A stretch of DNA of 64,000 nt from Carallia brachiata (GCA_021464245.1 JADCRB010000162.1:2515476-2579475); one strand, 5' to 3'. Positions 33,931-46,229 are shown, counted from the stretch's first letter. Made by a program: numbers and translations. The notes: a model not told the origin generated them from the sequence alone.

Positions 33931-35820
33931 TTATGAGCAGAGCAAATTTAATTGAGCTGTGCGAAAAAAAGCACTCAACATATATGACTTCCCGCAATGT
34001 ATCAAACTCCCAGCACCCAAGAAAAGACCAAAAATGGCAGCACTTCGAAGTGTGGTTTGTCCGATGTACCTTATCTTCAGAAGTCCTGGCACCTGCATTA
34101 TCCATCATCATTCAATATGTTAACATCATCAATCAATATATTGACATACACATTAGTAAATTATATAGAAAAAGTTCAAGAAATTTTACTTTTGCCAATG
34201 GCCACATGATAAATTATGTACGAACTAAGTGAAAGGACTAATGACAAATAATCATAACATGTGCACCAAATAAATAAATAAATAAATAAATAAATATATA
34301 TATATAGCAATGAAAGCAGCAATGACAACTGCTACAATCATGCTGACAGATTGAGGGGGGGGGGGGGCAGAATGGCAAGTGTATCAGGGTTTGAAAATAA
34401 CTGGCAGATTATCCAAAGCATAAATCAAAGTTTCACATTTTATGTAAAGACAAACAGGATATATGCAAGTGAACTGGAGAAAATGTTGATAAGCAGGAGG
34501 CAAAACATGTTTTGGCAGCTTCGCTGGGGTGATGCTTCACACAAATATGCAAGATAAAAGATATTTTTTCTACAACATTCCTCGTATTCAAGAGCTCTGT
34601 TTCTTCTTTCTATCCTTATACCATTTTTAATCTCACTTTTCCAGTTTAGTTTCATTTTCAGGGAAAGGATGGGTGGAATAGTGGACGCCCACAGTGGTAA
34701 CATATGTCCTGATAACACATGCCCTGTAGGAACAGGGCAATATAACATTCGTGCTTCTAGGTGAGATACCATACCTTATACCTGATTGGCTCGTATGTCC
34801 CATACACAGCAACTGAATGGAGAGACACAATGAATGGGATACATAATTATGAAGCAGGAGGTAGAGGCTATCAAAAAGTTGCTATGTACGTTGCAAAACT
34901 TCGAAGAACAAAAAAGAATTTAAAAAGAAAAGGCATTCAGCAAACAATGCCGTTCATCATAGCATAAAAAAAGCCAGGAGTTCAAAAATCGATAAGCGTG
35001 AGTAATGACATATCCAACAACATTGTATGTGGCCCAAGATCATAACAACATTCTAAAGAGCACAAGATCATACTGACTTGTTTTGACTATAAACAGAGAT
35101 ATCGATGGCATTAGCTCTAGCTAATCACATCCTAACAACAGCAGCTCGAACCGTCAAGATGTTAAGTTCCAGCTCTACACAACCAAGGGTGAGCAGGTAC
35201 AGTAACCAAAATGCAAACGTTGTTTCAATGAAGCCTTGGATTAAAGGTCCAAGCCAAAGCTTGGTGTCAGGTTCAAGTTCTACCTTTTACATACCGACAT
35301 AACATTTTTAAGAACCAATGCGTAAAATGTTTATACAAAAAAAAAAAAAACAAAAGACTAAAATATTCGCATAAAAACATAATCACAGGAAAAAAGAAAA
35401 AAAAGGAAACCTTGTTCCAAAAATTACAACTTCTTACGAGCAAGAAAAGCTATATTAGAAGTGAATTCCTATCAGGAAGAGCACTATGGACCAATTGCCT
35501 CTAGGGTTTCTCTATCTTTTGTGTGTGTATACAAAAAAAAAAAGGGTAAAATTGCGCGCGCGCACACACATACGTATGATGATGATAATGATGATAATAA
35601 TAAAGATAATAAAGAAAGAAAGAAACGAAAATAGAGAAATAGAGATTGAATTTCAGTCTGAGAAAGAGCCGAAAAGAGTAAACTTTGAAGGAATTGTAGT
35701 TTAGGGCTTAAAAAGAAGAAAAGTAGGAGGAAGAGGAGGAGGCTACCGAGGGCTCCGCCAACAGCACCTCAGACAGCAATGCCGGCGGTCAGACGACTGA
35801 GGCAGCTATCCCTCGCCAAT
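33931..35820 (-). pseudogene. ROMO1/Mgr2-like mitochondrial inner-membrane protein, three-exon pseudogene
   Basis: Plant ROMO1/Mgr2 homologues are ~74-residue inner-mitochondrial-membrane proteins (Mgr2 works at the TIM23 translocase). Exon 1 (35820-35747) decodes to ARDSCLSRLTAGIAV, a stop, GAVGGAL, and a GTAGCC donor. Exon 2 (34812-34775), preceded by TTCAG and followed by GTATGG, gives AVYGTYEPIRYK. Exon 3 (34092-33931), after a CAG acceptor, gives VPGLLKIRYIGQTTLR and GLFLGAGSLIHCGKSY. Defects: the start reads ATTGGCG (one extra base in the ATG), Gly codon GGA is TGA in exon 1, Gly to Arg in TLRSA, and the stop after GKSY is lost, adding 17 codons to TAA at 33931. Introns (34813-35746, 34093-34774) are retained, so it came from genomic duplication, not retroposition. 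A functional copy should lie elsewhere. Confidence 0.85.
34267..34306. repeat. (AAAT)n/(TA)n microsatellite in intron 2 of the ROMO1-like pseudogene
   Basis: Regular AAAT units run into TATATA. A 13-base G run follows at 34355-34367. Confidence 0.9.
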
Positions 35821-36090
35821 GGTAAGGCTTTTTTTTTCCTAAAAAGGGAAAAAAAAAAAAAGGAAAATAAGATTGAATTATTAAAGGAAATTGTAAGTGC
35901 GGGCGGGACTCGGGAGGGTCTAACCTTTTTTTTTTCTTTTTTTTATTTTACTTTTATTGTATTATATTCTATCCAAAAGAAAGACGGCAGTTTCTTGTCT
36001 GGGTTTCTACATATTAGGGGGTGACAGACAAGTCGTCTGTAATAGGAAGGGAGAGTAACTTGTTTTTCAAGGTCGTCTTCCTCTGTCTCC

Positions 36091-36867
36091 CATTGTTATC
36101 AAACCCGGACCGGACCGGCCGGTTCAACCGGTCGGACCGGTGACCGGTCAGAGGTCCGGTCCGGGTTATAACTCAAATTCCCTGCGGACCGGACCGGTCA
36201 AAACCCGGTCAACGGACCGGTTCAACCGGTCGGACCGGTGAACCGGTCCCGGGTTGACCGGGTTGGTTATTTTAATAATTAAGAAAAAATTTCACACAAC
36301 TTTGTATAATTTAGTTTTCGAACCCTTGACCTCCAACATGAAAGATAAGTCTCATACCACTAAACCAACTTATAACTTGTTGTTATCTTTTTTTTTTTTT
36401 TACTTATTATTTTCTCAAATGTCTCATATAATACACATACTATTTTATATTTCTTATAAATTAACACTTACTATTTTCTTTTTTTTTTGTTAAAATAATT
36501 ATTAATTTTTTTAAATTATTAATTCTATCCTATATAAATTCTAAATCATATTTTAAATTTATAAATATAAGTATTCTAATACATACATATGTATTATAAT
36601 ATTACATTTTACATATATATTTTGATGTATAATATATATAAATATTTTTATTATTTTTAATATTAAATACCGATTTAATACCAGTTCGACCGGTTGAACC
36701 GATTTTTTATTTAATAATCATATATAAGTATTATTTTATTAAATTATTTTTATAAATATATATATTATTAAATACCGGTTCAAATACCGGTTCGACCGGT
36801 TGAACCGGTTGAACCTTGACCCACTAATGTTTCCGGTTCGATAACCGGTCCGGTTCTGACAACCTTG
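36091..36867. mobile_element. hAT-like element rich in CCGGTT, 8-bp target duplication
   Basis: CTGTCTCC (36083-36090) and CTCTCTCC (36868-36875) flank it. The ends are CATTGTTATCAAACCCGG and, inverted, CAAGGTTGTCAGAACCGG. Both ends carry dense arrays of ACCGGT/CCGGTTCAACCGG around an AT-rich core. No transposase. It lies just upstream of the ROMO1-like pseudogene. Confidence 0.75.
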
Positions 36868-37002
36868 CTCTCTCCCTCTCTCTCCATAACAAAAAAAAAA
36901 AAAAAAAAACAAAGAAAAATTATTCAAGGGTTTTTGTTTTTTGGTTGAAAACATCGAAAATCTAGAAAATAGAAACACCGTGATTAAATAGAAAAGAGTA
37001 AA

Positions 37003-37531
37003 GGTTAAATGCATTTAACCCTATAGTTTAGTTATCTTACGTTTTTATCCTCGTATGATTTCAATTTAAGCATAAATTTTTTTATATTTTTTAATTTTAA
37101 CAATTAACCTCTTATTATTAATCTGTTAAATATGTTAATAGAAATTAATCAAAATTACATTATTTTATAATTTTTTTTTTCTTCATTAAAATATATGTTA
37201 TATATTTTTCAAATTAAGTTTTAGTATATATTTTAACTACATTTTATATTATTTTCTTTATAATTTTTTTATTTTTAGTGTACTACATATATGATATAGG
37301 TGTATTTAAAACAATATTTATAATTAATATTTACGTAAAATATAATGAAATACCTCCAATTATAAAATAACGTATTTATAACTAATTTTTGTTAATAATT
37401 TTAACAGATTGGTACTAAGGAACTAATTATCAAAAATTGAAAAATATAATGAGATTTAATACTTAAATTGAAACGATAAAAAAGTAAAATATAAGAACCA
37501 AACTACAGAGGAGATAAATGCATTTAATTCA
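37003..37531. mobile_element. Long-TIR element (~130-bp inverted ends)
   Basis: AAATGCATTTA opens it and closes it. Between lie inverted blocks such as TTTCAATTTAAG and AATCTGTTAAA. AT-rich with no gene. Probably Mutator-type or another long-TIR MITE; target duplication unclear. Confidence 0.65.
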
Positions 37532-37714
37532 AAAAGAATTAACTAGTTTAGAAAGGTCGTCTTCTTCTTTTTCATCTTTTTTTTTTTTTAAATTCCAGGC
37601 CTTTATTTTGGCTAAAAAAAAGTCGAAAATCTGGAAAATAGAAACACCGTGATTAAAACTCAAGCATAAAAGTAAAAAATCTTAATACAATGTCTTAATT
37701 AATTGTGTTTGAAG

Positions 37715-37870
37715 TGCTGGTCTGTCAATGATGCGATGTGCTTTTCTCACATTAGTGCGGGTCAAGTTCTTTTGTTTTCGCCCTCAATTAATGAAGATTT
37801 ATGCTGAGGATAAAGTGTTGAGTTTTAAATTTATTAATATTGAAATTAAATATGAGAAATGTTCATTTGA
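37715..37870 (+). mobile_element. Decayed SINE
   Basis: It shares CGCCCTCAA, AGATTTATGC(T)GAGG and a TTGAGTTTTAAATTTATTAATA-like end with the SINE at 15441-15735. Confidence 0.45.
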
Positions 37871-38763
37871 ACTTAATATTATTCGGGTGATAAGTTAACG
37901 GTCTAAAAACTAGTTTAACCGCAAATGTAATGAATAATATACTAGCAAATATTCTTTTTTAAAAAAAATGAAATATTTTCTTTTATTTTTTTGTTAAAAA
38001 ATAAGTAGAAAACAATGTCCTAAAATTACAATAGAGAGCATTGGGGAATCCTAAGTTTAATTATATTATTTGACTATGTCAAAATTTAAATTTTGTAAAT
38101 TTTTAATAGTTCATAAAGATTGAAATTTTTTTTAATTAATTGAATTACACAAATTTTTTTTTTTCTCTCATGACTTTGGATTGGTGAGATAAATAGGGGT
38201 CACCCACGCCCATATTTTTTATCCCATTCCCATGGACTGTGGCTCTCTCTCTCCCTATCTCCTCTCTTCTTTTATGGGAGACCTATAGCCCATGCTAGTA
38301 GTTGTTTACGTTGGTAAAAGAATTAAGGATAGCAAGGTGCCTTTTTGGGCAAAAACAACGAGAGGTCGGTACCTCACTCTTATTAGAATACGCCAAAGTA
38401 TGTAATTTATTGACTATTATTTAACATATTTTTAAAAAATTTAATTAGTTAGTAATTATTATCACTGTATGTCCACGCGTTTTACGTTGAAAGTAAGCAA
38501 GTTAGAATTTCCAAACAATAAAAAATCGAGGGAAATCAGGTATCCAGCGCAGAGTCGCAGATAGAATGACACTTTTTTTTGTAATTACATGAAAAAAAAA
38601 AGGGACAAAGAAATTTAAGGAGCCTGCACAAACACAGCAATAAAGCAGAAGCATGGTATGACCTTCAGTAAATGGCCTGAGGCCTTGGAGAATTATTGAA
38701 GCACTGGTCTTCTACTATGTTTTTTAGCGTACAAATGACCCAAAATTTCGTCTGAGTTTGAAC

Positions 38764-39234
38764 TAATGTTGTTAAAACCGGTTCGGATCGGTCGGTCTGA
38801 TTGGTTCAACCAGTGACCGGCCAAAGGTCCTGGCCGGTTCATGGTCACTGTTGTCCCTTAACTCGGACCGGTCAAAACAGGTAAAAATCGATGAAAAACT
38901 GGACCCAGTTCAATCGGTTCAAACTGGTATAAAAGTTTTATAAATTATAATTTGATCCCAATGTTTATTTAAATTATAATTTGAGTTTTAAATTTAATTA
39001 AAACTTTCAATTTAGTCCTAAATTTATCAAAACTTTCAATTTAGTCCTAAACTTATTAAAACTTTCAATTTAATCCTTAAAAATAAAAAAATTAATATTT
39101 AATAATCATGTCTAAGTATTATTTTTTTAAATTATTTTTATACATATATATATTAATAAATACTGGTTCGACCGGTTGAATCTTGATCTACTAATGTTTC
39201 CAGTTCGATGACATGTCCGGTTCTGACAACCTTG
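38764..39234. mobile_element. hAT-like element rich in CCGGTT, 8-bp target duplication
   Basis: GTTTGAAC (38756-38763) and GCTTGAAC (39235-39242) flank it. The ends are TAATGTTGTTAAAACCGG and, inverted, CAAGGTTGTCAGAACCGG. It has the same right end as 36091-36867 but a shorter, more decayed body. Confidence 0.75.
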
Positions 39235-39256
39235 GCTTGAACCGTTATTTCTCGAG

Positions 39257-39677
39257 ATATCATCATTTTTGTCTTCAACTTTTATGAATTTTTATAATGA
39301 CTTGTAAATTATTTAATTTTTTCAATTAAATTCTATACTTTTTAAATTCTTTAAGTCAACTGTTATTAGTCAAATCATTTAAAATATACTTTAACTAAAC
39401 AAAAGTGAATTAAAAAAATTTTAAATATGATCTTTTAATTATTTTTTTTAATAGTAAAACAGATAAATACAAAAGCAGTAGTATTTACGCTTTTTTTTTA
39501 TTCATATCCGTTTGGTTCAAGTACGTTTTAAACCATTTAACTAACAATCGTTCACAGAATAGACTTGATTGTAAAAAATTTAAAGGCATAAGACTCATTT
39601 TAAAAAATCAAAAAATTTAAAACTTAATTATAAAAATTTATAAAAATTGAAGATTAAAAAATTATAATCATGTTGTT
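39257..39677. mobile_element. Long-TIR element, decayed
   Basis: The left GTCTTCAACTTTTATGAATT is inverted at the right as AATCTTCAATTTTTATAAATT. The ends belong to the family of 27492-28199 (AAGTC...CTATACTTTTTAA). It abuts the hAT-like element on its left. Confidence 0.55.
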
Positions 39678-39877
39678 TTTCAAGTGTTAAAGGCCACGAG
39701 GTACTTTCAAGTTAGTTTGCACCACAATTAGAGCTCTCCCCATGGGCCACGACTCCCATCAAGGATATCATTTCCTATCTTAATATGTGATCATTATGTC
39801 CATAATAAATATCTTCTCTTTGTCTAATTAAAATGAAGGGTTCGGTTATATAAACAGAAAAAACAAATGGAAAATTG

Positions 39878-39882
<5 letters not shown>

Positions 39883-39945
<63 letters not shown>
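39883..39945. repeat. (AT)n microsatellite
   Basis: An uninterrupted AT alternation of about 63 bases. It runs into a minus-strand reading frame and produces the IYIYIY tail there. Confidence 0.95.
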
Positions 39946-39947
<2 letters not shown>

Positions 39948-41834
39948 ATCAGCTTTCTTCGTTTTAATCAAATTATTAATCTCATTTTGATAAATGCTGT
40001 GTGCTTTAATCAAATGAAGATTTTTGGTTTTAGGTTTTTCAATAAAAAGAAGTTTATGTCTCTGAGAGGATTTTGAATCGTTAAAACAAATACCATGGTA
40101 ATCAACTTCATAAGGAGTTACCATATTGATAAAAGGAGTACCCAAGATTACAGTGTGATGGATATCTTTTACCAATAAGAATGAAATTAAAATACTAATG
40201 TCTCGGCAATTTCCAAGTCAAAAGAGCTAGCAGTTCAAGAATGGGCTGCCAAATTAGCTCAGAGCCCGGAAATTCTTCAGGCCCTCCAAAATCTCACTAA
40301 ACAACCACAGCCAGTGGACACAGCTAAACCCTCAGGTATAATTTCTAAACCCACTTTGAAGCAAAAGGAGATTGTCTCATCTTCCTCTCCGGACTATGTG
40401 CAACCTGTTCTACTGGGTTTGATGTTTCACCATGTTCATAAACAGAGTGAGGAATAGTACTAGAATATCTAGTGTGTTCAAATATTACCCAAGGATCTGG
40501 GAAGGTGTAAATGAGACTAAATAACAAATGAAAATAACAAAACAAAATACAAAAATACAAAATAACTAACAATTAACAATAAAATAACAAAATTGACCTA
40601 AAGTACTGGCGTTGTTTCACCTGAACTAGATCCTCGTTCTTATGTACCACATAAGATACTCAGAATCCTTTTGGTTCTGGTTTCCAGCCTATATACTTAG
40701 ATCAAGAAAATAATAATATAATCTTGTACGTGGCGTTGTTAACCTAGAGAGGATCTAGCCAAGTCAATGACTTGGGTCTGGCAACTCAAGGGTTTTCCAG
40801 CCTATATACAGAGATTATAAAAACAGTAAATAAACAGTAAATAAGAACAATAAGAATATAAAATAATAACATAAACTGAAAGCAACCAACTCGGGAGGCA
40901 AGCCTACCACATCTGGTGCATAACAAGATATATATAAAACATAACTGAAATAAAACTTTATTACATAAAGGGAGAGTACAGAAGGATAAACAGAAAAGAC
41001 CTTATGAACAAGAGGGCGGACTTTTCTGGAGGACTTGGAGAATGATTTCTAGAGAGAAGGGAGAGGACAGATTTTAAGAAAGAGAGGAGAAGCCATCCAA
41101 GTTCTGCTTACAAATGAGGCAGAAGCCTGGTTTTATAGGGGAGAGGGGTACTGTTTAAGTACTGTCGCAGGACCGGTGGCATTTTTGAAATTAATGTGAA
41201 CAGTACTACTGTTCATTGACCGGTGGCATTTTTGCAATTTGTGCAAACAGTAATTAAACGGTGTTTACAAACGGTGTTTACATGTCAAAAGGATCCTGGG
41301 CATACCCAGGAGGAAGAGTATCTTCCTGTTCTTCTTCTTCTTCTTCACTTGAGTCTTCAGTGTCCTTTGCAAGGTCAACAATCTTCTCAGAAGACTTCTT
41401 GGAGGAGGAAGGAGGTGAGACATTTCTTCCATGATGGCAAGATATTCATCTCTGGTTTTAGCCGTAGAGAGTTTAAACTGCCAATGAGTCTTTTCCGCCA
41501 GGAAAGCAGCATGATCTTTATTCATAGCTGGGAGCTGAGGGAAAGAAGATTCTTTGGATTTCAAAAAGTCAGAACGGTGTTTAAGAAGCCATTTTTCAAC
41601 AGCTTTTGGTTTAACATTGGAAGGGATGTCATATTTGTTCCACCAACGGATATGGAAGGTTCTGACAACCATTTTTCCTGCTCTGTGGTTCATAAAGGAA
41701 TAGTCCCATTTGAGAACCCAAGGTATAAAAAAGTTTATACAGAACGAAAAGATTTTGGGAAATTTCTTTTCTGGTTCTGGAGGTGTATAGTGTTGTTCAA
41801 AAAGTTTATATGATGGAAGGAGTTCTTCCCGCAC
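39946..41834 (-). pseudogene. Fragments of a reverse-transcribing element (pararetrovirus-like or LTR element), rearranged
   Basis: Minus frame 39946-40175 carries an aspartic-protease-region look (VILGTPFI). Minus frame 41265-41834 is an open 189-codon polyprotein-like piece rich in Trp and Lys (KWDYSF, RWWNKYD). 40200-40460 is instead open on the plus strand (ELAVQEWAAKLAQSPEILQ), so the pieces are inverted relative to one another. Between them (40600-41200) the minus strand has a TATAAAA (41131-41137), a CT-rich leader and an AATAAAG, like a promoter plus poly(A) unit of an LTR or pararetrovirus leader. No reverse transcriptase is seen. The call to an endogenous caulimovirid is tentative; an LTR retrotransposon is the alternative. 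Confidence 0.42.
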
Positions 41835-42474
41835 TTCGCGCGAGTTGTGAATATTTTTTAAAAATTTTATTAAATGATAATAATTTTTATTTATTTAATT
41901 TTAGTTGCAATATTTGTTTATTTTGAATTTTAATTATGTTGGTATTTTAAAATAAACTTTTATACCAAACAACTTGATAATCTATTTAAATTTGAATGTT
42001 ATTCGAATTAATGGGAGGAGGTGTATGTGATAAATGGGAATAAGGGGAAGAACATAAGGAATTCGTTCTGGTTATTAGTTTTCTTAAAATATGTTTTTTC
42101 AATTTTGAATGATTAGAAGCATCTCTTGGATGTACAATTCTCATGTATTTTGTATTAATGTTGATTTTTCCCACTGCTCCCTTTTTTAATCGTTTGCTTC
42201 CTGAGCTTGTTGGTGTTGGATTTAATATTCTTCATTACGACGAAAAACTTTTATCTGTGTGTTGATTTTGTTGGAATATTTGTAGTACATATTAAATAAT
42301 TTGTAGAAGGACCAATACTTTATTCAATTTTTTTTTTATTGACAGATCGTTGGTACAAAAGTGATGCCTTATTTTCAAGCAAAGTAAAAGCGAAACTTAT
42401 ATAGTTCTATTTCTATTGAACATTTTACACAGGTGATTTCAAGTTCTTTCATGTATTCAATATCATACTAATAT

Positions 42475-43080
42475 TTATTTCAATGGCGATTGCCTGCTTT
42501 TATGTGTTGTTGAGGTAGTATGAATCAATCTTCTGAACTGATTGCGTAACTCCATTATAGGTAGCTTGGTGTCATGCATTTTGACTATTGTCCTTAAAAA
42601 CTTTGCTCCTCGCATATCCTCAATAGTGATTAATGTTATTCCAGTAGCATATAAATGGTGAGGCGAGAGTGTCATTGTAGCTTTAGTCAAATAGTGTAGT
42701 CCTCTTGTGTACTCTCCTTGGTTGAAAAAGGTGTCTACTCCCAACATATAGCAAGCTTCTTTATTATCACCTTCTGCCATTACTTGTAGTAATTTCTCTC
42801 CATACGGATTGTTGATTGGTACTTTTGCCCACAATGGCGTTAAGTCAACTTGTTGTATGATGCTTGGTGTTTTTGAAGTGTCGTAAAGAATTCGACAACC
42901 ATAATAGATGAATTGGTCAAAAACATTTTTAAAAAGTAATAACATATTAGTCGTGTGGTCAAAGGAATGTGTTTTTTTATACCTGCTTCTACAGTTAATG
43001 TACTCTACCAAAGAGTTATTCACCGTCTTGGAAAGTATGTGTTCTACTAATTCTTTTGGTAAGTTTGGTAAGATGGCACA
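42475..43080 (-). pseudogene. F-box protein At1g67623/At2g35280-like, probably 5'-broken
   Basis: Proteins of this plant family pair an F-box (SCF ubiquitin-ligase adaptor) with a short repeat region resembling Sel1/TPR helices. On the minus strand, 43080-43020 reads ILPNLPKELVEHILSK, a recognisable F-box start. The frame then stays open to 42475, with GCRILYDTSKTPSIIQQVDL, then GDNKEACYMLGVDTFF and GLHYLTKATM (the repeat region). There is no in-frame ATG before the F-box: an ATG one base upstream is out of frame, and a TAG precedes it. Either the start is lost or a first exon is joined by splicing. A possible small exon at about 43400-43430 with a GTAAGG donor exists, but it does not restore the frame. 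Length (about 200 codons) is shorter than usual. Confidence 0.6.
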
Positions 43081-43737
43081 TTTTTTATTCTAAGTCGTCA
43101 TTGTCTATACAAATTCTGGTGAGAAGAATTTCCCTTTCTACTGGGTTGTCTTCCAAGTTTGCTGTTTCTGAAGAACCGTACCTATAGCAATGTTAAAGGA
43201 TATTTATGTGAATGTAGAGAAAGACGAACAAATAATAATGGTTATGACAAATTGTGAAATTGAATCCAGAAGGTAAGAATTGGTCGTGAAACGTTGTTTC
43301 TTTGTATATGATGCTTACCTCCAATAGCACAATAAAAGATAATGAGCAGTTTCTTTATAAAAATAAAGAATAGTAAAGGGTACCTTACTCTATTCTTTCT
43401 ATTTGCTCCTCATTCGTCATGCGTACCAAAAACTTGAAGAAGTTTTGTAAAAACCTATATAAATGTCGAAGTTTGGAAGTAGGAAGAGCAAAGGAGTGTG
43501 AAGTTTTGTTTTATTTCCTTTTGTTTGGTTCAATCAGAAATCATTGAGGTAATTTATAATAAAGTGGCAACAGTGTGTTGGGAGAAAGAGATTGTAATGT
43601 AATTAAGTTATTAATGATAATATATTATGATAATAAAGTGAAGATGGCCGTTTTGTCTGATATTTTAAGTGTGGTATGGTGAGATTCTTTATTTCCCATT
43701 GATTTACCGTCACATAAGCCTAAAATTGTGGAAGAAT

Positions 43738-44620
43738 GGTTACAAAAATTTAAAACATTTAAAATTCAGAATGTTAACTTGCAAAATTAATGTTAATTGT
43801 CAATGGTAATTATTGCGAAAGAATGGTAACAAAAAATATTTTCAATGGTAATAATTGTGGAAGAATGGTTATAAAAATTTATTACTATCAAGCATTCAAT
43901 TTAGAAACAAATTCGGTTTGCATATGTAAATGCAATCATCTTTACAAATGTAAACGGTAATAACTGCAATCATCTTTAAAGAAATGTGAACAATTTCATG
44001 AGGGTTTTTTTTTGTTTTTATAAGAATTGAAGAGGAAAATTGTAAGAATGTAAACGGTAATAATGGAATTAATGTGAATTAATGTTAATTTTCAATGATA
44101 ATAATTGTGGAAGAATGGTTACAAAAATTTAAAATTCGGAATGTTAACTTGCAAAATTAATGTTAATTTTCAATGGTAATAATTGTGAAAGAATGGTTAC
44201 AAAATTTTTTTTCAATGGTAATAATTGAAAGCTGACCAATTTTATGAGGTTGTTTTTGTTTTTAAAATAAGAATTGAAGAGTAAAATTGTAAGAATGTAA
44301 ACGGTAATAATGAAATTAATGTTAATTTTCAATGGTAATAATTATGAAAGAATGGTCACACAATTTTTTTTCAAAGTGTGTAATTTCTAATTATTTCAGC
44401 CATTTGTTAGGATGATATAACGATAAATCAAAGGGAAAAATGGAATTAATGTTAATTTTCAATGATAATAATTAAGGAAGAGTGGTTACAAAAATTAAAA
44501 ATTTGGAATGTTAACTTGCAAAATTAATGTTAATTTTCAATGGTAATAATTGTAAAAAAATGGTTACAAAAATTTTTTTAGGGTAATAATTGTGAAAGAA
44601 TGGACAGATAATAATGACAG
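43738..44620 (+). repeat. Imperfect tandem/interspersed repeats
   Basis: GTTAACTTGCAAAATTAATG, TTTTCAATGGTAATAATTGTG and GAAGAATGGTTACAAAA recur in varied order at least four times. AT-rich, non-coding. Confidence 0.75.
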
Positions 44621-44916
44621 GTAGTAAATTAATGGACAGGTAGCAAATTAATTAAAAAGATAAATAATTTTATGAGGCTTTTTTTGTTTTTAAATAGATT
44701 GAAGGGAAAAATTGTAAGAATGTCAAGTAGGACCTAAAATCAAGGGGAAGCTTTCTCTAAAGAGAGAGAGTGTGTGGAGATTATAATCAACCTGTTATGA
44801 AACATAATAAATGGGGATATCAGATGATTAGATTTGATAGAATAGGTTAAACACATGAATATTGTATGATCTATGCACATGAAGCTTTTGTTGTTGTTTT
44901 TGGGCTAGAAACTAAA

Positions 44917-44953
44917 AGAAGAAGAAGAAGAAGAAGAAGAAGAAGAAGAAGAG
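44917..44953. repeat. (GAA)n microsatellite
   Basis: About 12 perfect AGA/GAA units. Confidence 0.95.
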
Positions 44954-46229
44954 AAGCAATCGTGAATGGGTTGCTGTGGAGAAGTAAAATAATTGTGTGG
45001 GAATAATAACAGTTAGTCTATATTTAAGACAATAAATTTGGTATTAATTGCAAAAAATAATTTATTAGACAAACGTTACAGCCCTCACGTGGCAAGATAT
45101 CTATTTTTTTTTCTTTTAGTTAGATATCTATTTTTGCAATTTTTCCTTCCTAATTTTCATGATAATTTAACTTTTCTTTAAAACAGAAAACTGTTCCCAA
45201 AGTTTAGCAACCACTTAATTGCTTATTAATAACAATTAAGACAATTTTTTGTTTAACACCACTGCTTTCAGGGTGTTGGGGTTTTCAGTTCAGGTAAAAC
45301 ACAATTTCTAAAGTCATCATTATCTAACAATTTATGACTTTTGGACAGATTAGTTACAGTTACAAATTGTTAATTGGTTGGTTACAATCGATGAAGAACT
45401 TAAGTAGACTTTTGGCCAGATTTAATGTGGTATTTTAATAATATTAAGAGGTCATCAAGTTTTGTATTAAATACAATTCTCTCTATATACATTTTGAGGA
45501 AGATTATATCATTATTTTAAAAATTCTCTCTAAACTTCTCTTTTATACTAATTAAATAAATAGATTATTAGAAGATTAGAATTTTTGAGGAAGATTATAT
45601 CATTATTTTAAAGATTTTTAACAATGCCACTTGGAACTATAAATATGGAGAAACTTTCTCCAAACTACTCAAATATAATATTGTTATTAGATTTTTATTT
45701 TTGCAGCCTACCGTTCGGGTAGACTACTCCCTGATACAAAGGGCAACTTCAAGCGAAAAGGAGCTGCACGTCTACTCCGTTTGAGCAGCGGCGGCCCCTT
45801 AAATTTTCTCTAAAATGAATCCATGTCTTGTTTATTGCAGACAGTCAACTTCCGCTAAAGAAGACTAAATAATTGAATTGGGTTATCATTTACTCTTCAG
45901 CCAAAAAACAAAAAGGATTATCATTTACTGGTCTTTGAATATTACTTTTCTTTGTCAACAAACAAAATATGCTTGAATTGAAGTCAACATTTTTCTATCA
46001 TTTATTTTTGTCCCATAGTGAGAGAGTTTTCGATGGACTTAACGACACCAAGAATAGTATTATCTGATAACATTAATTTAGTGTCATTAGTTATCATTTT
46101 ATGGGACAAGCAAATAGCAATATCTTACACGCAAGTCCTGCTGCCTGCCAGAGCTTACCAATAATTTCCTTCTCCATCACGAGTGCTAATCGCTGAATGC
46201 AACAACAAAACTTCAAATAATCAAAGAAG
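44954..46229. other. Upstream region of the split RLP pseudogene
   Basis: AT-rich. One GC-rich patch at 45708-45800 (CTACCGTTCGGGTAGACTAC, GAGCAGCGGCGGCCCC) has no recognised identity. No gene is seen. Confidence 0.45.

Noticed and set aside
35779..36024. Plus-strand 81-codon frame beginning MPAVRRLRQL
   Set aside because: It is antisense to exon 1 of the ROMO1-like pseudogene.
36091..36260. CRISPR-like or regulatory array from repeated ACCGGT motifs
   Set aside because: This is plant nuclear DNA; no equal-length spacers; the repeats belong to terminal regions of a hAT-like element with target duplications.
39846..39945. C-terminal IYIYIY repeat as a protein feature
   Set aside because: It is the AT microsatellite read in frame, not protein.
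41223..41813. 196-codon plus-strand frame
   Set aside because: It overlaps the minus-strand frame of similar length that has polyprotein-like composition and fits the TATA/leader direction. The plus frame looks like its shadow.
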